Source of the DNA: Actinacidiphila paucisporea
Lineage (GTDB): Bacteria; Actinomycetota; Actinomycetes; Streptomycetales; Streptomycetaceae
Length of the DNA stretch: 64,000 nucleotides
Assembly (NCBI RefSeq): GCF_900142575.1
Contig: NZ_FRBI01000002.1
Span: 1 to 64,000, forward strand
Direction of reading: 5' to 3'
Positions 56,544 through 64,000 of the stretch are shown one piece after another. Each line of letters begins with the position of its first letter. Within the stretch, counting starts at the first letter, position 1. The notes beneath the pieces are model-generated. The model was not told the DNA's origin. It made no database searches and saw only the letters and a list, made by a program, of their open reading frames with translations. A program made the translations under genes and the position numbers.

Positions 56544-57461
56544 ATGCGCCTCCAGTTCTTCCTGTCGGAGATCGGCGTCGGCCTCCGCCGCAACCTCACG
56601 ATGACCTTCGCCGTGATCATCTCCGTGGCGCTCTCGCTCGCCCTCGCCGGTGGCGCCCTGCTGGCCAACAAACAGGTCGACTCGATGAAGGGCTACTGGT
56701 ACGACAAGGTCCAGGTCACCGTCTACATGTGCAACAAGAGCGACGCGGGCACCACGCCCAGCTGCGCCAAGGGTGCGGTGACCGACGACCAGAAGAAGCA
56801 GATCCTCGCGGACCTCAAGAAGCTCCCGATCGTGGAGAAGGTCTACTACGAGAGCGCCGAGGGCGCGTACAAGAACTACGAGCAGCAGTTCAAGAACTCC
56901 CCGATGGCCACCTCCATCACCCCGGACCAGATGCCGGAGAACTACCGGGTCAAGCTCAAGGACCCGACGAAGTTCACCGTCATCGCCAGCGCCTTCCGGG
57001 GGCGCCCGGGCGTTCAGTCGGTCGAGGACCAGCGGGCGCTGCTGCAGAACCTGTTCTCGCTGCTCGGCGGCATGACCAAGGCCGCCTACGTGGTGCTGGC
57101 CTTCATGCTGACCGTCGCGATGCTGCTGATCGTCAACACCGTGCGGGTGTCGGCCTTCAGCCGCCGCCGGGAGACCGGCATCATGCGGCTGGTCGGCGCG
57201 TCCAGCTTCTACATCCAGATGCCGTTCATCATGGAGGCGGCCTTCGCCGGCCTGGTCGGCGCCGCGGCCGCCTGCGTGATGCTGCTCGGCGGGCGGTACT
57301 TCATGATCGACGCCGGGCTCAAGCTCCAGGACAAGATCCCGCTGGTGTCCTTCCTCGGCTGGGACTCCGTCGTCCAGGTGCTGCCGCTGGTGCTGCTGAT
57401 CGGCTTCCTGATGCCGGCGTTCGCCGCGTTCATCGCGCTGCGGCGGTACTTGAGGGTCTGA
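56544..57461 (+). CDS. ftsX: Cell division protein FtsX
   Basis: This 305-aa membrane partner of FtsE has TM1 near residues 21-45, an extracellular domain of about 130 residues containing two cysteines (YMCNKSDAG and PSCAKGAV), and three C-terminal helices (VVLAFMLTVAMLLIVNTV, GLVGAAAACVMLLGG and VLPLVLLIGFLMPAFAAFIA). The extracellular domain usually binds an activator or a hydrolase such as RipC/PcsB-type enzymes. AAAGGAA precedes the ATG at 56544. A C-terminal processing peptidase follows 88 nt downstream and may belong to the same unit. Confidence 0.96.
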   Translation: MRLQFFLSEIGVGLRRNLTMTFAVIISVALSLALAGGALLANKQVDSMKGYWYDKVQVTVYMCNKSDAGTTPSCAKGAVTDDQKKQILADLKKLPIVEKVYYESAEGAYKNYEQQFKNSPMATSITPDQMPENYRVKLKDPTKFTVIASAFRGRPGVQSVEDQRALLQNLFSLLGGMTKAAYVVLAFMLTVAMLLIVNTVRVSAFSRRRETGIMRLVGASSFYIQMPFIMEAAFAGLVGAAAACVMLLGGRYFMIDAGLKLQDKIPLVSFLGWDSVVQVLPLVLLIGFLMPAFAAFIALRRYLRV

Positions 57462-57549
57462 GCGGGAGCCCGCCGGGGCGTCCACCGGACCCGCCGGCGG
57501 TCGGCGTATCTTCCCGTACGACGCCCGATTCTGGCCTAGACTTCCCGCC

Positions 57550-58806
57550 ATGTCCGGCCCGTTGATGTTCGGGACGCCCCGCCGTATCCGCCGCGGGGCG
57601 ACCCTGACGTTGGTCTTCGGGACGATCCTCGCCACCGGCGCCGCGGCCGGCAGCCTGGCGGAGCCGCGGCAGCCCGCCAGGACGGCGCGCATCGCGGAGG
57701 CCCCCGCGGCCGGTTCGGGCCGCGACGACGCCAAGGAGCCCCCTACGAAGGGCGCGAGCACCGGCGCCGACGCGAAAAGCGGCCGCCACACGGCCGACGG
57801 CGACCCCGTACCGGTCGACACCGAGGGCATCGCCCGGGAGATCGCCCAGGGCAAGGTCGGCCCGCAGGCCGTACGCAGGCTGGTCAGCCGCAGCGGCGAC
57901 CGCTGGTCGTCCTTCTACACCGCGCAGGAGTACGCCGGCCTGCAGGAGGCGCTCGACGGCCGCTACGTCGGCACCGGGCTGTGGGTGCGGCGGATCGACG
58001 GGGGCCGGATCCAGGTCGCCCGGGTGCAGTCGGGCAGCCCGGCGCAGCGGGCCGGCGTCCGGGTCGGCGACGTACTGGACTCGATCGACTCCGCCCGATG
58101 TACCGGCCTGGCGGTGACCGAGGTGGTCGCCGCCCTGCGCGGCGACAACGTACCGGGCAGTACGGTCACGCTCACCGTGCAGCAGGGCGGCCGCGACCGG
58201 ACGGTCACCATGCAGCGGGCCACGCTCGCCACCGAGGCGGTCACCGTCAGCCGGCCCGACGGCCCCGAGGGCCCCACCGACATCGCCATCGACGCCTTCA
58301 CGCTCGGCACCGGCAAGCAGGTGCAGGCCGCGGTGAAGGGGGCCGAGCACGGCGTGCTGCTGGACCTGCGCGGCAATTCCGGCGGCCTGGTCGAGGAGGC
58401 CGTCGCCGTGGCGTCCGCCTTCCTCGACGGCGGCCTGGTCGCCACCTACGACGTCCACGGGCAGCAGCAGGCGCTCTACGCGGCCCCCGGCGGCGACACC
58501 ACCGAGCCGCTGGTCGTCCTCGTCGACGGCGGCACCATGAGCGCCGCGGAACTGCTGGCCGGCGCGCTCCAGGACCGCGGCCGGGCGGTGGTCGTGGGCT
58601 CCCGCACCTTCGGCAAGGGCTCGGTGCAGATGCCCAGCCCGCTGCCCGACGGCTCGGTCGCGGAGCTGACCGTCGGCCACTACAGCCTGCCCGACGGCCG
58701 CGGCGTCGACGGCCGCGGGATCGAGCCCGACGTCCAGGTCGGCGGCGGCCAGGACGCGGCAGCCGAGGCACGCGAGGTAATCGCTGGCCTCGGCCCCCCC
58801 TCCTAG
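57550..58806 (+). CDS. S41 family C-terminal processing peptidase (CtpA-like)
   Basis: This 418-aa secreted or membrane-anchored protease has an N-terminal hydrophobic signal/anchor (TLTLVFGTILATGAAAG) and a disordered linker. A PDZ domain lies at about 130-215 (GTGLWVRRIDGG, GSPAQRAGVRVGDVLDSID). The S41 core has the nucleophile serine in GGTMSAAELLAGAL and the lysine in SRTFGKGSVQMP, plus LLDLRGNSGG. It cleaves the C-termini of exported proteins. Its place between ftsX and smpB is conserved in streptomycetes. A link to FtsEX-controlled hydrolases is possible but not shown. Confidence 0.93.
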   Translation: MSGPLMFGTPRRIRRGATLTLVFGTILATGAAAGSLAEPRQPARTARIAEAPAAGSGRDDAKEPPTKGASTGADAKSGRHTADGDPVPVDTEGIAREIAQGKVGPQAVRRLVSRSGDRWSSFYTAQEYAGLQEALDGRYVGTGLWVRRIDGGRIQVARVQSGSPAQRAGVRVGDVLDSIDSARCTGLAVTEVVAALRGDNVPGSTVTLTVQQGGRDRTVTMQRATLATEAVTVSRPDGPEGPTDIAIDAFTLGTGKQVQAAVKGAEHGVLLDLRGNSGGLVEEAVAVASAFLDGGLVATYDVHGQQQALYAAPGGDTTEPLVVLVDGGTMSAAELLAGALQDRGRAVVVGSRTFGKGSVQMPSPLPDGSVAELTVGHYSLPDGRGVDGRGIEPDVQVGGGQDAAAEAREVIAGLGPPS

Positions 58807-58824
58807 TGGGAGAATGACCGGGCT

Positions 58825-59304
58825 ATGGCAAAAGAGACCGGTCGCAAGATCATCGCGCAGAACAAGAAGGCGCGACACGATTACCTCATCCTCGACACGT
58901 ACGAGGCGGGCCTGGTGCTCACGGGCACCGAGGTCAAGTCGCTGCGCATGGGCCGCGCGTCCCTCGTCGACGGCTTCGCCCAGCTCGACGACGGCGAGGC
59001 GTGGCTGCACAACGTGCACATCCCCGAGTACACCCAGGGCACCTGGACCAACCACTCGGCCCGCAGGAAGCGCAAGATGCTGCTGCACCGGGCCGAGATC
59101 GACAAGCTGGTCCACAAGACCCAGGAGTCCGGCCACACCATCGTGCCGCTCGCGCTGTACTTCAAGGACGGCCGGGTGAAGGTCGAGATCGCCCTCGCGA
59201 AGGGCAAGAAGGAGTACGACAAGCGGCAGACCCTGCGCGAGAAGCAGGACCGCCGCGAGTCCGAGCGCGTGATCTCCGCCACCCGCCGCCGCCAGCGCGC
59301 CTGA
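58825..59304 (+). CDS. smpB: SsrA-binding protein SmpB
   Basis: This 159-aa RNA-binding protein delivers tmRNA to stalled ribosomes. The OB-fold core is intact: [34 protein letters not shown], then [10 protein letters not shown], and the basic tail [20 protein letters not shown], which becomes helical in the decoding centre. Length is standard. It starts 18 nt after the S41 peptidase and lies 117 nt before its RNA partner, the usual smpB-ssrA arrangement. Confidence 0.97.
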   Translation: MAKETGRKIIAQNKKARHDYLILDTYEAGLVLTGTEVKSLRMGRASLVDGFAQLDDGEAWLHNVHIPEYTQGTWTNHSARRKRKMLLHRAEIDKLVHKTQESGHTIVPLALYFKDGRVKVEIALAKGKKEYDKRQTLREKQDRRESERVISATRRRQRA

Positions 59305-59421
59305 CCCCCGTCCGGGGGACGCCCCGGGAATACGCTGGCCGCGCCGTGCGCTGATCACGTACGATGGGCACAGCAGCACCGGACCATGGTGAGCCCGGTG
59401 TGCACATTGAAAACACCACAT

Positions 59422-59788
59422 GGGGATGATCGGTTTCGACTGGGGATGTCGAAGCAGGGGAAGCGAGCCGAGGAAGCGGCAATGATCTCGTTAACCATAT
59501 GTCGCAACCAATAATCGCCAACACCAAGCGCGATTCCTTCGCCCTCGCTGCCTAAGTAGCGACTTGCGAAGTGTCAGCCCGGGGGTGATCCCGACCCGGA
59601 TCCTGGCATCATCAAGGGATCTAAACTTCTAGGACCGGTCACGGGTCCTGGAAGGAAATCAAACAGTGACTGGGCCCGTCGGCGGCTTGTCCGCGTGACT
59701 GCCGGGGCCGAGAAAAGCACAGCGGACTGCGCTCGGAGAAGCCCTGTTTCCGCACCACAGGACGCGGGTTCGATTCCCGCCATCTCCA
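59422..59788 (+). ncRNA. ssrA: Transfer-messenger RNA (tmRNA)
   Basis: This 367-nt RNA rescues stalled ribosomes. The 5' GGGGATGATCGGTTTCGACT and 3' GCGGGTTCGATTCCCGCCAT with CTCCA form the tRNA-like half; GGGGATG pairs with CATCTCC (one G-U). The tag frame begins at GCC 59517 and reads ANTKRDSFALAA, ending at TAA 59553-59555. The terminal CCA is not encoded (the genome reads ACT), so it must be added. Pseudoknot-type paired blocks fill 59580-59740. A terminator hairpin follows at 59799. Confidence 0.96.
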
Positions 59789-59798
59789 CTCATCCCAT

Positions 59799-59840
59799 GC
59801 GCCGGACGGCGCCTCCCACCCGGGGGGCGCCGTTCGGCGT
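59799..59840 (+). terminator. Terminator hairpin after tmRNA
   Basis: The arms 59799-59813 and 59826-59840 pair over 15 bp, with two G-U pairs, around a 12-nt loop, followed by TTCC. It begins ten bases after the tmRNA end. Confidence 0.75.
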
Positions 59841-59983
59841 TTCCGGGGGCTCACAGTGGGGGCTGGGGGCGAATGAGAGCACGGTTGCGTTCGTGTGACC
59901 TGGTGGCACGGGGCGGTAACGCGCCGTTCCTATCGTCGGGACGACACCCGGCAGAGGACAGCACAGGTCACAAGGGAGGCGCC

Positions 59984-61348
59984 ATGAGTCGATGGACAGG
60001 TCGGTGGATCGAGCAGTGGGACCCCGAGGACGAGCGGTTCTGGGATGAGGGCGGCGGCAGGCGGGTCGCGCTGCGCAACCTGGTCTTCTCGGTGCTGTCC
60101 GAGCACATCGGCTTCTCCATCTGGAGCCTGTGGTCGGTCATGGTGCTGTTCATGGGGCCCGCGTACCACGTCGACCCTGCCGGGAAGTTCTTCCTGGTGG
60201 CCATGCCGACGCTGGTCGGCGGCGTGCTGCGGGTGCCGTACACCTTCGCGGTGGCGAGGTTCGGCGGCCGCAACTGGACGATCGCCAGCGCGCTGCTGCT
60301 GCTGATCCCGACCGTGACCGCGTCCTTCGTGCTGAAACCCGGGGTCTCCTACTCGGCGCTGATGCTGGTCGCGGCGCTCACCGGGGTCGGCGGCGGCAAC
60401 TTCGCCTCCTCCATGACCAACATCAACTCCTTCTACCCGCTACGTGAGAAGGGCTGGGCCCTCGGCCTCAACGCCGGCGGCGGCAACATCGGGGTCGCCG
60501 CGATCCAGCTGGTCGGCCTGCTGGTCATCGCCACCGCGGGCGCCGGCCACCCGAGGGTCGTGCTCGCCGTCTACATCCCGCTGATCGTCGTCGCGGCCAC
60601 ACTCGCCGCGCTGTACATGGACAACCTCACCACGGTGAAGAACGACACCGGGGCCGCGATCGACGCGGCGAAGGACCCGCACACCTGGATCATGGCGCTG
60701 CTCTACGTCGGCACCTTCGGCTCCTTCATCGGCTACAGCTTCGCCTTCGGCCTCGTCCTGCAGAACCAGTTCGGCCGCACCCCGCTGCACGCGGCCTACC
60801 TGACCTTCATCGGGCCGCTGCTCGGCTCGCTGATCCGGCCCGTCGGCGGCCGGCTCGCCGACCGCTTCGGCGGCGCCCGGATCACCCTGGTGAACTTCCT
60901 GGCCATGGCGGCCGCCACCGGGGTCGTCGTCACCGCCTCCGAGCAGAAGTCGCTCGGGCTGTTCCTGCCCGGCTTCATCGCGCTGTTCGTGCTCAGCGGC
61001 CTCGGCAACGGGTCCACGTACAAGATGATCCCCGGCATCTTCCACAAGAAGGCCGAGGCCAAGGGCCTGACCGGGGAGGCCGCGGCTGCTTGCGGGCGGC
61101 GGCTGTCCGGCGCGTCCATGGGCCTGATCGGCGCGGTCGGCGCGCTCGGCGGGGTCGGCATCAACCTGGCCTTCCGGGAGAGCTTCCTCAACAGTCACTC
61201 CGGCACTCCGGCCTTCGTGTCCTTCCTGGCCTACTACGGGGTCTGTTTCGCGATCACCTGGGCCGTATACCTGCGGCGGCCGTCCCGCACCCCGGCGGGG
61301 GAGGAGCAGACCACGCCCACCGGCACGGCCGCCTACGCGGAGGTGTGA
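59984..61348 (+). CDS. narK: Nitrate/nitrite transporter, MFS (NarK-like)
   Basis: This 454-aa major facilitator protein has 12 predicted helices. The NarK signature GVGGGNFASSMTNINSFYP and a second GNGSTYKMIPGIF segment line the anion path. The central loop after helix 6 is about 40 residues. It imports nitrate or exports nitrite. The ATG at 59984 has AAGGGAGG upstream; the first ~35 residues (SRWTGRWIEQWDPEDERFWD) are the typical cytoplasmic start of streptomycete NarK. nnaR follows after 124 nt on the same strand, so the pair forms a nitrate-assimilation unit. Expression is likely under GlnR/NnaR, though I could not fix a GlnR box. Confidence 0.95.
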   Translation: MSRWTGRWIEQWDPEDERFWDEGGGRRVALRNLVFSVLSEHIGFSIWSLWSVMVLFMGPAYHVDPAGKFFLVAMPTLVGGVLRVPYTFAVARFGGRNWTIASALLLLIPTVTASFVLKPGVSYSALMLVAALTGVGGGNFASSMTNINSFYPLREKGWALGLNAGGGNIGVAAIQLVGLLVIATAGAGHPRVVLAVYIPLIVVAATLAALYMDNLTTVKNDTGAAIDAAKDPHTWIMALLYVGTFGSFIGYSFAFGLVLQNQFGRTPLHAAYLTFIGPLLGSLIRPVGGRLADRFGGARITLVNFLAMAAATGVVVTASEQKSLGLFLPGFIALFVLSGLGNGSTYKMIPGIFHKKAEAKGLTGEAAAACGRRLSGASMGLIGAVGALGGVGINLAFRESFLNSHSGTPAFVSFLAYYGVCFAITWAVYLRRPSRTPAGEEQTTPTGTAAYAEV

Positions 61349-61472
61349 GCTGCCGATACGTACGTAACACCCGGGAAATCCCGGCGAACCGAAGCCGTCA
61401 CCCCGCCTTGCGACGATGCCGGAACCCAGGCGGGGCGGCGCGACGGAAATCCAGTGGCAAGGGTGGGAAACG

Positions 61473-62642
61473 ATGCAGGCGCAGCAGCTGAGCGGGAAAG
61501 GCGGACCCGAAGCGGTGGCACCGCTGGCGGGCTTCACCGTCGGCGTGACGGCGGCCCGCCGCGCCGACGAGCTGGCCGCACTCTTCGAGCGGCGCGGCGC
61601 GGTCGTCCTGCGCGCGCCGGTGCTGCGGATCGTGCCGCTGCCCGACGACGCGGAGCTGCTCGCCACGACCAAGCAGCTGCTGGACGACGCCCCCGACATC
61701 GTGGTCGCCACCACCGCGATCGGCTTCCGCGGCTGGATCGAGGCCGCCGAGGGATGGGGCCTCGGCGAGGCGCTGCTGCGGCGGCTCGGCGAGGTCGAAC
61801 TCCTCGCCCGCGGCCCGAAGGTACGCGGCGCCGTCCGCGCCGCCGGGCTCACCGAGGCGTGGTCGCCCGCCTCCGAGTCCATGGCCGAGGTCCTCGAACG
61901 GCTCCTCGACCAGGGAGTCGACGGGTGCCGCATCGCCGTGCAGCTGCACGGGGAGCCGCTGCCCGGCTTCATCGAGTCGCTCCGGGTCGCCGGGGCGCGC
62001 GTCGTGGCCGTACCCGTCTACCGCTGGATGCCACCGGAGGACCTGGCGCCGGTCGACCGGCTGCTCGACGCGGTCTTCGCGCGGTCCCTGGACGCAGTGA
62101 GCTTCACGAGCGCCCCCGCGGCCGCCTCGCTGCTCGACCGCGCCGGGCAGCGCGGGCGCCTCGACGACCTGCTCGCCGCCTTCCGGCGCGACGTGCTCGT
62201 CGCCTGCGTCGGGCCCGTGACGGCCCTGCCGCTCCAGGCCCACGACATCCCCACCCTGCAGCCCGAACGCTTCCGCCTCGGGCCGCTCGTCCAGCTCCTC
62301 GCCCGTGAGCTGCCCGGGCGCGTACGCCCCCTCCCGGTGGCCGGCCACCAGGTCGAGATCCGCGGCCAGGCGGTCGTGGTGGACGGCGTGTTGCGGCCGG
62401 TGCCGCCTGCGGGGATGGCCCTCTTGCGGGCCCTCGCCCGGCGCCCGGGCTGGGTCGTCGCCCGCGCCGAGCTCCTGCGGGTGCTGCCCGGGGCCGGGCG
62501 GGACGAGCATGCCGTCGAGACGGCGATGGCTCGCTTGCGGTCTGCGCTGGGGGCGCCGAAGCTGATTCAGACGGTGGTCAAGCGGGGGTATCGGCTTTCG
62601 CTCGACCCGCACGCCGACAAGTACGCTCCTGGGGCGGTCTGA
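61473..62642 (+). CDS. nnaR: NnaR: uroporphyrinogen-III synthase-like regulator with winged helix
   Basis: This 389-aa protein joins a HemD-like domain (about 15-270: GFTVGVTAARRADELAALFERRG, VVATTAIGFRGWIEAAEG, CVGPVTALPLQAHDIPTL) to an OmpR-type winged helix (about 295-375: PPAGMALLRALARRPGWVVA, HAVETAMARLRSALG, VVKRGYRLS). This fusion next to narK matches NnaR, the nitrite/nitrate assimilation co-regulator that works with GlnR in S. coelicolor, and mycobacterial Rv0260c beside narK3. The HemD part is probably a sensor rather than a haem-synthesis enzyme. ATG 61473 is preferred; ATG 61416 would add 19 residues. Confidence 0.9.
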   Translation: MQAQQLSGKGGPEAVAPLAGFTVGVTAARRADELAALFERRGAVVLRAPVLRIVPLPDDAELLATTKQLLDDAPDIVVATTAIGFRGWIEAAEGWGLGEALLRRLGEVELLARGPKVRGAVRAAGLTEAWSPASESMAEVLERLLDQGVDGCRIAVQLHGEPLPGFIESLRVAGARVVAVPVYRWMPPEDLAPVDRLLDAVFARSLDAVSFTSAPAAASLLDRAGQRGRLDDLLAAFRRDVLVACVGPVTALPLQAHDIPTLQPERFRLGPLVQLLARELPGRVRPLPVAGHQVEIRGQAVVVDGVLRPVPPAGMALLRALARRPGWVVARAELLRVLPGAGRDEHAVETAMARLRSALGAPKLIQTVVKRGYRLSLDPHADKYAPGAV

Positions 62643-63056
62643 GCCCCTGCCCCTTGCGGCGGCTTGCTTGGCTGCGGCGCCGTCGGGGTTGCGCGCGCAG
62701 TTCCCCGCGCCCCTTTGGGCCTGCCCCTTGCGGTGCGTTGCTTGGCTGCGGCGCCGTGGTGGCTGGGCGCGCAGTTCTCCCCCAGAGCTTCGCCTGGGGG
62801 TACCCCCACGCGGCCCTTTTGGCCTGCGTCCTCCTGTGCGAGCGTTGGGCCCTGGCAAAGGGGCTCGACCTTGGCAGCGCACCGCAAGGGGCAATCACCC
62901 AGGGGTGCGACAAGCCACGACGGTGGGGAAGGCGACCGCTTAACACGGGGGGCGCCCCCCTCGGGCGCAGAGGGAAGGCGCGTGCACGGCGCTAGCCCCC
63001 GACCGGGAGGTACCGGCACTCTGGGGGGTCGGCGAGGTCGTGGAAGGGAGGGGGCG
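62643..63056. repeat. Gene-free region (414 nt) of tandem and inverted dispersed repeats
   Basis: No gene is supported. Two copies of a ~74-bp unit (starting at 62647 and 62721: CTGCCCCTTGCGG, then TTGCTTGGCTGCGGCGCCGT, then GCGCGCAGTT) stand in tandem. TGCCCCTTGCGGTGCG (62722-62737) recurs as an inverted copy at 62878-62893. CCCCCAG...CTGGGGG (about 62779-62800) forms a hairpin next to the GCTTCGCCTGGGGGTACC shared with 24681. The region resembles the widespread streptomycete intergenic repeats. The CGNR gene promoter should lie in its last ~60 nt. Confidence 0.6.
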
Positions 63057-63638
63057 ATGGGGGAGTTGCGGTTCGACGGGGGGCGGGTGTGCCTGGATCT
63101 CGTGGCGACGCGGGTGGCGCGGCCGGTCGGGGAGCGGCTCGATCGGGTGGAGCGGGTGGTCGAGTGGGTGTACGGCACCGGGCTGGTCCCGCCGGGGACG
63201 CCCGTGGAGGCGGACCAGGGGTGGGCGCGGGGCCTGACGGACCTGCGCGCGCTGCTGGAGGACCTGGTGGGCGCCCAGCTCGCCGGAACCGCACCCCCGC
63301 CGGAGGCGGTGGCGCGGCTCAACGAGGTCGCGCGGGCCGCCGCCCCGCCCGCGCCGCGGGCCGTGCTGGGCGCGGACGGTGCCCTGACCAGGTCGTTAGC
63401 GGCGCCGCCGGACGCGGCCGGCCTGCTCGCGGCGGTGGCGAGGGACGCGGTGGACCTGTTCACCGACCCCGTCACCCGCTCCCAGCTGCGCCGCTGCGAG
63501 GGCGAGAACTGCGCCCTGGTCTATCTGGACACCTCCCGCGGCCGCCGCAGGCGCTGGTGCAGCAGCGAGGTCTGCGGCAACCGCGAGCGGGTCGCCAGGC
63601 ACCGCCGGCGTACCGGCCCGGCGCTGCGCAACGCCTGA
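63057..63638 (+). CDS. CGNR zinc-finger / ABATE-domain protein
   Basis: This 193-aa protein begins GELRFDGGRVCLDLVATRVAR, the stress-associated ABATE domain. It ends with a CGNR zinc finger: RRCEGENCALVYLDTSRGRRRRWCSSEVCGNRERVARHRRR, with Cys residues C-x4-C and C-x4-C then GNR. Such proteins are thought to be RNA- or DNA-binding transcription regulators; the target is not known. The ATG at 63057 has GGGAGGGGGCG upstream. It stands alone after the repeat region. Confidence 0.88.
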   Translation: MGELRFDGGRVCLDLVATRVARPVGERLDRVERVVEWVYGTGLVPPGTPVEADQGWARGLTDLRALLEDLVGAQLAGTAPPPEAVARLNEVARAAAPPAPRAVLGADGALTRSLAAPPDAAGLLAAVARDAVDLFTDPVTRSQLRRCEGENCALVYLDTSRGRRRRWCSSEVCGNRERVARHRRRTGPALRNA

Positions 63639-63787
63639 CCCTTTCCGCCCGCGGAGCGAATTGCGCGGGTCGGCCTGATGCGCCGGGTGGGCAGAAGCCC
63701 GCAGGTCGCGTACGGTTGCAGGCTGCCCCTCGCGCGGAACGGTAACCCGCGGGGCGGCGCACGACGTACACACGAAGGGGGTCCTGC

Positions 63788-64000
63788 GTGGCCGCGCAGA
63801 CCGCAGTTCAGGACCGGCAGGGGGGCGGCGGCGTCAGGGAGCGGGAGATCGCCGTCGAGCAGCAGCACCTCGACCGGGTCTACCGCCGACTCGAGGAGAA
63901 GATCCACGAGGCGGAGTTCCTGATGAGCGACGCCGCCAAGAAAGGCCATGTGGGGACGCCCGGCGCGCTCGCCGAGCGGGACGCGCAGGTCTTCCGGGCC
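63788..64000 (+). CDS. HelD-type helicase-like ATPase, 5' end (partial)
   Basis: Only the first 71 codons are in the window. From the GTG at 63788 the protein reads AAQTAVQDRQGGGGVREREI then a helical segment AVEQQHLDRVYRRLEEKIHE and EAEFLMSDAAKKGHVGTPGA, ending ERDAQVFRA at the edge. This charged N-terminal hairpin matches the secondary-channel arm of actinobacterial HelD (UvrD-like ATPases that strip or recycle RNA polymerase; HelR confers rifamycin tolerance). The frame has no stop up to 64000. The motor domains lie outside, so the call rests on the N-terminus alone. Confidence 0.8.
   Translation, partial: MAAQTAVQDRQGGGGVREREIAVEQQHLDRVYRRLEEKIHEAEFLMSDAAKKGHVGTPGALAERDAQVFRA

Noticed and set aside
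59750..59790. A tRNA-like T-arm (GCGGGTTCGATTCCCGC)
   Set aside because: It is the 3' tRNA-like half of tmRNA, not a separate tRNA gene. No other tRNA was found by eye.
59870..59983. A GlnR box upstream of narK
   Set aside because: GGTAACGCGCCGTTCC near 59912 only partly fits the GlnR consensus; the match is too weak to claim.

Overview
This is a chromosomal window from a high-GC actinobacterium, almost certainly Streptomyces or a close relative such as Streptacidiphilus or Actinacidiphila. The evidence is the strong G/C bias at third codon positions, the 5S sequence, the tmRNA tag ANTKRDSFALAA, and a gene order matching the Streptomyces core: rrn end, mtnA, mtrA-mtrB-lpqB, comF, hpf, secA, NAD-glutamate dehydrogenase, pkaA/pkaB, prfB, ftsE-ftsX, smpB-ssrA, narK-nnaR. 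I see no prophage, insertion sequence, CRISPR array or tRNA gene.

Layout. 1-361: end of a ribosomal RNA operon (23S 3' end, 5S, strong terminator). 387-11538: a multipass membrane protein, mtnA, the MtrAB two-component system with its lipoprotein LpqB, a ComF-type phosphoribosyltransferase, long-form hibernation factor HPF, an orphan NarL-type regulator, and an AlkX/YcaQ-like DNA glycosylase homologue. 11606-22565: GNAT acetyltransferase, SecA, an Rv3235-like protein, a DUF6912 protein, a HAD hydrolase and the giant 180-kDa-class NAD-glutamate dehydrogenase. 22632-24506: a transmembrane Ser/Thr kinase.

24740-41463 is the most accessory-looking part: a cell-envelope glycopolymer region. A minus-strand chain (two GT-C-like membrane proteins, RfbD, a small unknown protein, a methyltransferase, two GT2 glycosyltransferases, a DUF2304 protein and a large GT2 + TagF-like fusion) is mostly joined by 4-bp start/stop overlaps. 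Two further GT2 + TagF-like fusions (746 and 747 aa) face each other downstream, followed by a second methyltransferase. The likely product is a teichoic-acid-like or glycosyl-phosphate wall polymer (inference).

41595-45342: a sugar ABC importer without its own ATPase, whose MalF-like permease carries an extracellular Ig/Cna-B-like insertion. 45671-53827: a signalling block, with an FHA + EccC/FtsK-like ATPase divergent from the kinases PkaA and PkaB. 53905-59788: translation, division and trans-translation genes (prfB, a zinc-ribbon membrane peptide, ftsE, ftsX, an S41 protease, smpB, tmRNA). 59984-64000: narK, nnaR, a CGNR protein, and the 5' end of a HelD-type RNA polymerase recycling helicase cut by the window edge.

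No single locus is demonstrably a new system. The items most worth a second look are the H-to-R change in the catalytic motif of the 1180-aa TagF-like fusion, the 82-aa coupled unknown protein inside the glycopolymer operon, the Ig-like insertion in the permease, the kinase/FHA/EccC-like module, and the DnaA-box/dyad arrangement in front of mtrA. All functional calls come from reading motifs by eye; no database search was possible.
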